This document shows positions 31,783 through 39,551 of a stretch of 64,000 nt of DNA, in pieces. The notes beneath the pieces are model-generated. The model was not told the origin of the DNA. It searched no databases and saw only the letters and a list, made by a program, of their open reading frames with translations. This DNA is from Asticcacaulis solisilvae. Lineage in GTDB: Bacteria > Pseudomonadota > Alphaproteobacteria > Caulobacterales > Caulobacteraceae. Location: NCBI RefSeq assembly GCF_017875235.1, contig NZ_JAGGMI010000015.1, positions 46,337 through 110,336 on the forward strand, in the 5' to 3' direction. The first letter of the stretch is position 1; every line of letters begins with the position of its first letter. The position numbers and the translations under genes were made by a program.

Positions 31783-31855
31783 ATAAACTTGCTAGCTTTC
31801 GCCTTAAGTCGTGCTAGCAATCTATGTGGCAAGATAAATTAGGTGCGGTACTGTA

Positions 31856-32260
31856 ATGAACGTCTTCGATGGACTGCTTAAATCCGTGCGTTTAGCCTGG
31901 CATAGCCCGCAGGGAGGCGACATGAGGAATCGGCCTTTCTGGTACCTTGTCGCGGCAGTTGTCGGCTGCGGCCTTCTCGCATCAATCGCCTCAGTCGTGG
32001 AAGACTGGGAAGAGTTCCTGGTGGTGACCTACGTCGCGCTGGGCTGCATAGCTGGTGTGACCGCCTTTCTTTTAGCCTGGGGCCTGGCCATCATGGAAAA
32101 GGGAGTGGTGGTTGGCGGAACCATTGGCTTGATACCGGCGCTTGTGCTTGGTTGCCTTTCCAGCGTGGCGTGGCCGCTGGAATTGATAGTCTTGCTTGTG
32201 GCTCGGGAAAAAGGCTGGCTGGGAGCAGCGTGGGCTCGTTACCGATCCAGAGCGATATGA
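31856..32260 (+). CDS. Small membrane protein
   Basis: The 134-residue product has three hydrophobic segments (FWYLVAAVVGCGLLASIAS; LVVTYVALGCIAGVTAFLLA; IGLIPALVLGCLSSVAWPLE) and a basic C-terminus. An AGGTG-type site precedes the ATG. No family is recognised. It is flanked by the repeat element and a convergent transporter gene. Confidence 0.55.
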   Translation: MNVFDGLLKSVRLAWHSPQGGDMRNRPFWYLVAAVVGCGLLASIASVVEDWEEFLVVTYVALGCIAGVTAFLLAWGLAIMEKGVVVGGTIGLIPALVLGCLSSVAWPLELIVLLVAREKGWLGAAWARYRSRAI

Positions 32261-32385
32261 GGCGCAGAAGTCTGGCGCGAGCGATTTAATCGGCAGTGGA
32301 CATGCTTCTCCGTTACCGGGACTGTGCACCTGCCGGCTATAGATGCAAAGGCCTCCAACGTCTGCTGCGATCGCGCCGATGCCCC

Positions 32386-34131
32386 TTAGCCACCGTAGAT
32401 CAAACTCAGGACCGTCGCCGAGGTCGCAACGACAATAAGCGACAGAAGCGCCCCGGCGCGGGAGTAGTCGCTGAACTTGTAGCCCCCGGGGCCCATGACC
32501 AGCAGGTTGTTCTGGTGGCCGATCGGCGTCAGGAAGTCGGATGACGTGCCGATGAGGACGGCCAGCAGAACGGCGTCCGGGCTGACGTTCAACAGGCCCG
32601 CCAGCTGGATCGCCAAAGGTCCCATGATCAGGGCAGTGGCAACATTGTTGAGCATGATGGTCAGCACCAGGGTCATGGCGCAGACCGCGGCCAGGCAGAC
32701 TATCAGCGGCGTCCCGGCCAGCACATTCCCTGCGGCCTGAGCCACAATGCCCGCCGCGCCGCTCGTCTCGAAGCTCTGGCCGACCGGGATCATGGCGGCC
32801 AGCAGAACGATTATGCTCCAATCGATCGACCGATAGGTCTCGCGGCCGGGAATGAGCCTGAGCGCGGCCATCGCCACGCCGGCGGCCAGGAAGGCCAGCG
32901 CCGGCTGCGCATCAAAGAATACCGCCGCACCTATGGCGATCAGGAATATGCCGACCGTCATGGCAGCCTTGCGGCCATCCATGGGCGCCGGATCGCTGCG
33001 GTCGACCTCCAGCAGGCGTTCGCGGGCCGCAAAGGTCGATATCGCTTCGGGACTGCCGGTTAAAAACAATTGGTCGCCGGTGCGGAAGATCAGGCTTTCC
33101 ATGGGAACCAGGTCCCCGCCCTTGCGCGGGCCGACGCCGGTCAGGCTGACCTCGCCGTTGCTGCGCAGGCTGATGGCCTCATAGCGCTGTCCGACCAGCA
33201 GCGAATTATTGCCGATGACCATGTGGGCCGTGATGTCGCTCGGCTCCGGCGCTGGAGAGGCGACCGGAAAGGCCACGGCGGCGGCGACGTCCTCGGGCCG
33301 TGCGCGGGTCAACAGAACCAGGCGGTCCCGGCGCTTCAGCCGATCATCCTGGGGCCACGGCAGGTGGCGGCCGCGGCGAACGAAGCCCAGGAGCCGCGTC
33401 GACGTCTCGCGCAACTGCCGCGCCACCTCGGACCGCGCCAGGGTGACCGCCTCAATAAGCTGCAGTTCAAAGATGCGCCAGGGCATTTGCCCGTCCTCGG
33501 CACTCGTCCTCCTGGGCAGGAGCCGCCAGCCCACCAGGGCAAGATAGGCCAGTCCGGCCACTGACACCGCCACGCCGACCGGCGTCATGGCAAAAAACGC
33601 AAAGGGCTCGCCCAGGCGATCTTCGCGAACGGACGACAGGATCATGTTCGCCGGCGTGCCGATCAGCGTCGTCATGCCGCCCAGGATCGTCGCGAAGGCC
33701 AGGGGCATCAGGACCGCACCCTGCGGCCGCTTATGCAGGCGGGCGATCTCGGCGCCGAGCGGCATGACTATGACCAGGGCCGCGATGTTGTTCATGAAGG
33801 CCGACAGAAAGGCGCCCATCAGCATCAGCACGGCCAGTTGCAGGCTGAACCCGCCATTCTTCGGAAGCGCAACGCGCGCCAGCCGCCCGGCCACGCCGCT
33901 GAGTTCCAGCGCCCGGCCGACAACCAGCACGGAGGCCACCGCCACCACGGCCGGGTCGCCGAAGCCATTGAGCGCATCCTTGGGGGCGACGAGGCCGGTG
34001 GCGACGGCCGCCAATAGCGCCAGCAATGCGACCAGGTCATGCCGTATCTTTTCGGACACGAACATGATCAGGGCGGCGACCAGTATGCCGGCACTGAGCC
34101 AGTAGGCGGGAATAATCGAACTGAGGTCCAT
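32386..34131 (-). CDS. SLC13/ArsB-superfamily carrier with two RCK_C (TrkA-C) domains
   Basis: The 581-residue protein has about ten membrane segments in two halves around a soluble centre. Each half carries a transporter loop: IGTPANMILSSVRE and IGTSSDFLTPIGHQNNLLVM. The middle (roughly residues 205-385) holds two TrkA-C-like domains (LTGVGPRKGGDLVPMESLIF, FRTGDQLFLTGSPEAI). Such proteins carry dicarboxylates, sulfate or related anions with Na+; the substrate cannot be read from sequence. It is divergent from the MscS gene. Confidence 0.85.
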   Translation of the reverse strand: MDLSSIIPAYWLSAGILVAALIMFVSEKIRHDLVALLALLAAVATGLVAPKDALNGFGDPAVVAVASVLVVGRALELSGVAGRLARVALPKNGGFSLQLAVLMLMGAFLSAFMNNIAALVIVMPLGAEIARLHKRPQGAVLMPLAFATILGGMTTLIGTPANMILSSVREDRLGEPFAFFAMTPVGVAVSVAGLAYLALVGWRLLPRRTSAEDGQMPWRIFELQLIEAVTLARSEVARQLRETSTRLLGFVRRGRHLPWPQDDRLKRRDRLVLLTRARPEDVAAAVAFPVASPAPEPSDITAHMVIGNNSLLVGQRYEAISLRSNGEVSLTGVGPRKGGDLVPMESLIFRTGDQLFLTGSPEAISTFAARERLLEVDRSDPAPMDGRKAAMTVGIFLIAIGAAVFFDAQPALAFLAAGVAMAALRLIPGRETYRSIDWSIIVLLAAMIPVGQSFETSGAAGIVAQAAGNVLAGTPLIVCLAAVCAMTLVLTIMLNNVATALIMGPLAIQLAGLLNVSPDAVLLAVLIGTSSDFLTPIGHQNNLLVMGPGGYKFSDYSRAGALLSLIVVATSATVLSLIYGG

Positions 34132-34279
34132 ACGGTTGTCCGGTGAACAAGGCGTCAGGACACATCACGCCACAAAGCTTTCCCATCCGGTCCCGCCCGG
34201 AAATTTGTAAAATCGGGATGTCGTTCAGTGTCCGACAAACCCTATTGCCTTCTTACGGCCACGCCCCTCACCTGCGGCC

Positions 34280-35266
34280 ATGAACGTACTGGACGGCTTG
34301 CGGCGATTTGACTGGGGTAACCTGGCTCAGGATATCGGTCTGGCGCTGCTCATCTTTATCGGCGCCTTCATGGCTTCGAGCCTCGTGCGGCAGCTTTTCC
34401 AGCGCGCCCGCCAGCAGACCGTGCGGGCGAATGCGTCGCTGTATGTCGCCGAAAAGCTCGTCACCTACGGACTGATCATCTTCGGCGGCATGTTGGCCCT
34501 GTCCGTGACCGGGCTTGATCTGACCTCGCTGGCGGTCTTCGCCGGCGCCATCGGCGTGGGTGTTGGCCTGGGTCTGCAGGGCGTCGTCAAGGAGTTCGTT
34601 TCAGGCCTGGTCATCATCTTCGATCCGAATATCCGCGTCGGCGACTTCATCCAGATCAATGAGGGGCTGCGCGGAGAAATCACCGAAGTCGGGCCGCGCG
34701 CCACGCGGCTGCGCACCAATGATGGCCTGAATGTCGCCATACCGAATTCGACCATCATCGAAAACCAGGTGATCAACTGGACCTTTCGCGGTGGTACCCG
34801 CCGTATCCACGTGCCTTTCCGGGTTGCCTACGGGTCCGACAAGGCCAAGGTCAGGGAAGCCGTGCTCAGGGCCGCCCACGACGTTTCCTTTACCATGCCC
34901 GACACGGACAGCCGGCGCACACAGGTCTGGTTGACCGGCTTTGGCGAAAACGCGCTTGAGTTCGAGCTGGTCGTCTGGCCGACGCCCGACGCCGTGCGTC
35001 GGCCGGCCGCCCTGACGGCGGCTTATAACTGGGCCATCGAAGACGCCTTGCGCGCCGAATGCGTCGAGGTGCCTTTCCCGCAATCAGACCTTCATGTCCG
35101 CAGCTTCTTCGGGTTGACCGGTGAGGACGCCCTTGGTGCGCTTGGTATGAAGACCAGGGAGTTGCCCAAGCCGGAGGTGGTTACGCCGTCGCAGAACGAC
35201 GCGGAGCGCGACCTGCGCACCGACCTGCCGCCTGAACCCGAGGATGACCCGCCGCCGAAGCCGTGA
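34280..35266 (+). CDS. MscS-type mechanosensitive channel
   Basis: The 328-residue protein has two N-terminal membrane segments, the Gly/Ala-rich pore helix (VFAGAIGVGVGLGLQGVVKE) and the beta domain (DPNIRVGDFIQINEGLRGEI; VAIPNSTIIENQVINWT) of small-conductance channels. It opens under membrane tension to release solutes on hypo-osmotic shock. The C-terminal tail is Pro/Glu/Asp-rich. The start is taken at ATG 34280, without a strong ribosome site. Confidence 0.9.
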   Translation: MNVLDGLRRFDWGNLAQDIGLALLIFIGAFMASSLVRQLFQRARQQTVRANASLYVAEKLVTYGLIIFGGMLALSVTGLDLTSLAVFAGAIGVGVGLGLQGVVKEFVSGLVIIFDPNIRVGDFIQINEGLRGEITEVGPRATRLRTNDGLNVAIPNSTIIENQVINWTFRGGTRRIHVPFRVAYGSDKAKVREAVLRAAHDVSFTMPDTDSRRTQVWLTGFGENALEFELVVWPTPDAVRRPAALTAAYNWAIEDALRAECVEVPFPQSDLHVRSFFGLTGEDALGALGMKTRELPKPEVVTPSQNDAERDLRTDLPPEPEDDPPPKP

Positions 35267-35457
35267 CCGCGTACCGGGTGATATATGGGCGCGCTGCGGT
35301 GGTCTGCTTTCGCTCCGACCGGACGACGATATCTCTTGTCATATGTGGAAATGATTTTTATACATGACATTCATGGACGGATATGGGTGGTCGTGTCGTT
35401 GTCGCGTTGAATAGCCACCCAAAGCCTCCGCAAAAATAACAATTCATGGAGGACGCG

Positions 35458-38082
35458 GTGCAAAGCCCTATCCGGACCATAATGGCCGCCGCTGTTGTGG
35501 CGCTTCTGGCATTTGACACAAGCGCCGCGCCCCCGCGCAAGGCAGCGACCACGCCGGTCGCCGAGGCCCCTGCCCGCACGCGCACCAGTTTCAACGCCGA
35601 CTGGCGGTTCCATCTCGGCGGCAGCGAGAACGCGCAAAGCCCTGCGTTTGACGACGGCGGCTGGGAAGCCGTCGGCCTCCCGCACAGTTTCAGCATGCCT
35701 TACTTTCGCGCGGCGGACTTCTATACCGGCGACGGCTGGTACCGCAAAACCTTCGTGCTGCCGGCGAAGCCCTCGGACCAGCGGTTCTCGCTCGAATTCG
35801 AAGGGGCGTTCCAGGACGCGCGCGTCTACGTCAACGGCATCGAGCTGGCCCACCATCGCGGCGGCTATACTGGATTTCCCGTCGATATCACCGACGCTGT
35901 AAAGCCCGGGCGCAACGTCGTCGCGGTCAAGGTGAACAATGACTGGGACGCGACCCTGGCGCCGCGCGCCGGCGAACATGTCTTCAGTGGCGGTCTTTAC
36001 CGTGACGTGTGGCTGGTTTCGACCGACGCGGTGCACGTGCCGTGGACAGGGACGCGCGTGACGACGCCCGACCTGTCGGCAAAGTCGGGCAAGGTCAATG
36101 TCGAAACCGAGGTCCGCAACGACAGCCCGCAACCCGCCGATGTGACGGTCGAGACGCGCATTATCGACGCCAAGGGCGCGACGGTCGCCGTGCTCCCCAA
36201 GGACACGCTGCGACTGTCCCCCGGCGAGATGACAATCGCCCGCCAGCTTTCGGCGCCGATCGCCAGGCCGGCCCTGTGGTCGCCCGCCACCCCGGTGCTT
36301 TACCGCGCGGTGACGCAGCTGCGCGTCAACGGCAAGCTGAGCGACCGGTTTGAAACCAGCTTCGGTTTCCGCTGGTTCGAATGGACAGCCGACCGGGGCT
36401 TTTTCCTCAACGGCAAACACCTCTATTTCAAAGGCGCCAACGTCCACCAGGACCAGGCCGGATGGGGCGACGCGGTCACCAATGGCGCGATTGAGCGCGA
36501 CGTCCGCATGATCAAGGACGCCGGCTTCGACTTCATCCGGGGCTCGCATTACCCGCACGATCCGCACTTCGCCGAAACGACCGATAAGTTGGGGATGCTC
36601 TTCTTGTCGGAAGCGCCGTTCTGGGGCACGGCCGGCTTCAAAAACCCGTGGGGCGCGCCGGCCTACCCGTCCGATCCCGCCCAGTTCGCGGCCTTTGACG
36701 CCAGCGCCAAGCAGCAGCTGGCCGAGATGATCCGCATCAATCGCAACAGCCCGTCCATCGTCGCCTGGGGCATGAACAACGAGGTCTTCTTCACAGAAGG
36801 CAAGACCCTGCCCGAGGCGCGCCGCCTGCTCAAGGAAATGGTCGCCCTGTCGCATGAGCTTGACCCCAGCCGCCCGGCCTCGATCAACGGCGCGCAACGC
36901 GGCGAGATGGACAAGCTTGGCGACATCGCCGGCTATAATGGCGACGGCGCCAGCCTCTTCCCCGACCCCGGCATTCCCAACTTCGTCGCCGAATACGGAG
37001 TGACGATGGCCGACCGGCCGGGCGCCTACGCACCGGGCTTCGAAGACCTGGTCAACACCAAGGGCGCGGACAAGACCAAGGAAGGGTCCTGGCGCCTGCC
37101 CTGGCGCTCGGGCGAAGTCATCTGGGCCGGGTTCGACCACGGCTCGATCGCCGGCAAGCGCTTCGGCGGCATGGGGATGATCGACTATTTCCGCCTGCCC
37201 AAGCGGCAATACTACTGGTACCGCAACGCCTATGCCAAGGTCCCGCCGCCCGTATGGCCGGTCGAAGGCACGCCCGCGGCGCTGCGCATCACCACCAGCG
37301 CGCCGGTCATCCGCCGCGCCGACGGCACGGACGACGTTCAGGTTATCGTCAGCGTCGTCGATGCGGAAGGCCGCCGCCTCAGCAACAGCCCGCCGGTCCG
37401 GCTGGCCATCGAATCCGGCCCCGGTGAGCTGCCGACCGGACGCGCGATCGATTTCTCACCCGACACCGATATCGTGATTCGCGACGGCGAAGCGGCCATC
37501 GCCATGCGCAGCTGGCAGTCGGGCGTCACCCGGCTGCGCGCCACATCGCCGGGCCTCAAGGACGCGGTGGCGGACATCCGCACGCTGACGGGGCCTGTAT
37601 TTGAGGCGGGCAAGACGCCGCTCGCCGCCGACCGGCCTTATGTGCCTTTCGTCAAGCCGCTCCGCGAGTATGCCGGCGACATGGTGTTCGGGCTGAACAA
37701 CCCGACCTTCTCGAGCTCGAACGCGCCGGACCACAGTTCGCGGCTGGTCAATGACGGCGATCCCGCGACCTATTGGGCGCCGGCGGCCGGCGACACGGCG
37801 ATGAGCGTCACGGTGGACATGGAACGCGTCGTGGAAGTCCACCGGCTGAAAGTGACCTTCCCTGAGGCCGCGCCTTACGGCTACGTCGCAGAGATCCAGG
37901 ATGGCCAGGGCAACTGGCAGAAGCTGGTGGAACAGATCCCCGGCATGGACGCCAGCCAGACGCGCGAGCTTGAAACCGAAGCCCGTGAAGGCCGCAATGT
38001 CCGTCTGAGACTCTGGCCGTCCGGCGACGGCGTGGTCGGCGTGTCCGAGATCCAGATCACCGGCGCCCTGCGCGCGGAGTAG
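35458..38082 (+). CDS. Secreted glycoside hydrolase family 2 protein with C-terminal F5/8-like domain
   Basis: The 874-residue protein has a signal peptide, then the GH2 sugar-binding domain (WRFHLGG, WYRKTFVLP, DARVYVNGIELAHHRGGYTG), the immunoglobulin-like domain and the TIM barrel. Catalytic Glu 442 (acid/base, WGMNNE) and Glu 512 (nucleophile, VAEYG) are present. The last ~140 residues (SRLVNDGDPATYWAPAAGD) look like a carbohydrate-binding F5/8 C domain. It is probably a beta-galactosidase-type enzyme; specificity is unknown. The GTG at 35458 is preferred over ATG 35446 because GGAGGA precedes it and it gives a better signal peptide. Confidence 0.87.
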   Translation: MQSPIRTIMAAAVVALLAFDTSAAPPRKAATTPVAEAPARTRTSFNADWRFHLGGSENAQSPAFDDGGWEAVGLPHSFSMPYFRAADFYTGDGWYRKTFVLPAKPSDQRFSLEFEGAFQDARVYVNGIELAHHRGGYTGFPVDITDAVKPGRNVVAVKVNNDWDATLAPRAGEHVFSGGLYRDVWLVSTDAVHVPWTGTRVTTPDLSAKSGKVNVETEVRNDSPQPADVTVETRIIDAKGATVAVLPKDTLRLSPGEMTIARQLSAPIARPALWSPATPVLYRAVTQLRVNGKLSDRFETSFGFRWFEWTADRGFFLNGKHLYFKGANVHQDQAGWGDAVTNGAIERDVRMIKDAGFDFIRGSHYPHDPHFAETTDKLGMLFLSEAPFWGTAGFKNPWGAPAYPSDPAQFAAFDASAKQQLAEMIRINRNSPSIVAWGMNNEVFFTEGKTLPEARRLLKEMVALSHELDPSRPASINGAQRGEMDKLGDIAGYNGDGASLFPDPGIPNFVAEYGVTMADRPGAYAPGFEDLVNTKGADKTKEGSWRLPWRSGEVIWAGFDHGSIAGKRFGGMGMIDYFRLPKRQYYWYRNAYAKVPPPVWPVEGTPAALRITTSAPVIRRADGTDDVQVIVSVVDAEGRRLSNSPPVRLAIESGPGELPTGRAIDFSPDTDIVIRDGEAAIAMRSWQSGVTRLRATSPGLKDAVADIRTLTGPVFEAGKTPLAADRPYVPFVKPLREYAGDMVFGLNNPTFSSSNAPDHSSRLVNDGDPATYWAPAAGDTAMSVTVDMERVVEVHRLKVTFPEAAPYGYVAEIQDGQGNWQKLVEQIPGMDASQTRELETEAREGRNVRLRLWPSGDGVVGVSEIQITGALRAE

Positions 38083-38260
38083 GGGGACGGGGCGGCGGTG
38101 TTGCTCAAATGGTAGGTGTCCAACTATGCAGCGGCGTTAATGAAGACGGGGGGTGTATCCGCTTCTGGCGCGGGCCTGCTGCCCCCCCCAGTCGTGCAGG
38201 CACAAGCACGAAACGCAATCCCGGACTGATTGCTGGCGCACATTGCCGCGCACCACGCGC

Positions 38261-39163
38261 TCAGGCCGTGTAGACAGGGACCGCGCGCCGCTTGATTTCG
38301 TCGACAAGGGCGATAACGCGCGGATCGCTGCTGCGCTCCCGCAGATAATAGACCCCCATCCGCACAGGGTCCGGCGCCTCGCCGGGGGCAAGACGGATCT
38401 TATACACGCCGTGGCGCTCAAACTCCTGCGCCATCAATTCGCCGTGCTGCAAAACCGCATCGGTGCCATTGACATAGTCGAGACAGGCCTGGAGTGAGTT
38501 TGACGTGAACGCCTTGCCCGCCGTTCCGTCCGCGAAGACAAGACTCGACAGCCGTTTCTGATGGCTTTCCCACGGAAAGGCGATGGTCGAAGGATAGGCT
38601 TTCAAATCGGACTGCGTCCGCAGTCCTTCCAGCAGCGGATGCCCCCGGCGGACGAAGAAGCCGTCCTGTTGCCGCCCGATGGCTTCAAAATCCGTTCCCA
38701 GGTCCGGATCGAGGTCCGCCACCTTGTGCCCGACAAAGACAAGTATATCGCCCGCCAACAACTGATCCATCAGGCGCAGGACGTTGCCCAGACTGACATT
38801 GATCGGAACATGGGGATGCTGGGTGCGGTAGTCGAAGACCAGGCCGCGCAGGAAGGTGGCCCAGGCCGTATAGCCGGACCCGACGCTGATGCCGTTTTCA
38901 AAATTGTTCTTCTGGCGTTGGATCGATTCCAGGGCATTTTCGTGCAGCCGCTTCATGACAAGCGCATGCTGATAGAGCGTCTGGCCGTAGGCCGTCAGGC
39001 GCATGCCGCGCGAGGTCCGGTCGAACAGACTGACACCCAACGCGCTTTCCAGCTTTTTCAGGTTAAAGGTCAGGGTCGGCTGGGTCACGTGCAGCCGCTC
39101 GGCTGCATTGCTGATCGAGCCGGCATCGGCGACGGCAAGGAATTGAAGCAGGGTCCGGTCCAT
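38261..39163 (-). CDS. LysR family transcriptional regulator
   Basis: The 300-residue protein has the LysR winged helix (LLQFLAVADAGSISNAAERL; VTQPTLTFNLKKLESALGVS) and an effector-binding domain. It sits between the GH2 gene and a TonB-dependent receptor and is divergent from the receptor, so it probably controls one or both in response to a glycan product. A TATAG-N7-CTATA box 15 bases before its start suggests autoregulation. Confidence 0.9.
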   Translation of the reverse strand: MDRTLLQFLAVADAGSISNAAERLHVTQPTLTFNLKKLESALGVSLFDRTSRGMRLTAYGQTLYQHALVMKRLHENALESIQRQKNNFENGISVGSGYTAWATFLRGLVFDYRTQHPHVPINVSLGNVLRLMDQLLAGDILVFVGHKVADLDPDLGTDFEAIGRQQDGFFVRRGHPLLEGLRTQSDLKAYPSTIAFPWESHQKRLSSLVFADGTAGKAFTSNSLQACLDYVNGTDAVLQHGELMAQEFERHGVYKIRLAPGEAPDPVRMGVYYLRERSSDPRVIALVDEIKRRAVPVYTA

Positions 39164-39178
39164 TCGCTCGCGCTCCGC

Positions 39179-39195
39179 TATAGATTTTTTCTATA
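39179..39195. promoter_or_regulatory. Putative LysR-type box
   Basis: TATAG-N7-CTATA is a perfect dyad of the ATAx-N7-xTAT kind that LysR regulators bind, just upstream of the LysR start (39163). Confidence 0.5.
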
Positions 39196-39551
39196 TTATG
39201 GCGGAAATTTCGTATTTTTCCACCAGAATGGCAAATGATAAAGTGCTCGTGCTTCGGCAAGGAAGCTGATCGCACTGTGATCCCGACCACACGTCACATG
39301 CGCCACATGTAATGCGTATTCAATTTTAAGCAACGCTACGAACGAATGCCTCGCTTTACTGCGAAAAGGCTGCGATTTTGTGTGCGTTATAAGTAATTTC
39401 AAATTAAATGTGCCATTTAAACAACTATTATAATTAATTTAATTTCCAGTGCATTGAATTTCGATGACTCGAATATTACAATCATATGCAATCATCTTCG
39501 CTACGAAGTGATCGCACCAAGTCCAAATAAACAGAACTCAGGGACGTAATC
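39196..39551. other. AT-rich divergent control region
   Basis: Gene-free sequence between the LysR gene and the TonB receptor, AT-rich towards 39551. Besides the LysR box I see only a weak dyad, ACATG-N5-CATGT near 39297-39311. The receptor promoter should lie here. Confidence 0.4.

Noticed and set aside
31654..31842. Open frame across the two-hairpin element
   Set aside because: The same short peptide can be read in several copies (for example FKWKHHTDLSFCFVAIFK), but it has no ribosome site and crosses both hairpins; conservation is explained by the DNA repeat.
35371..37209. Long minus-strand open frame (612 codons)
   Set aside because: Antisense to the GH2 gene, His/Arg/Gly-rich and without recognisable motifs.
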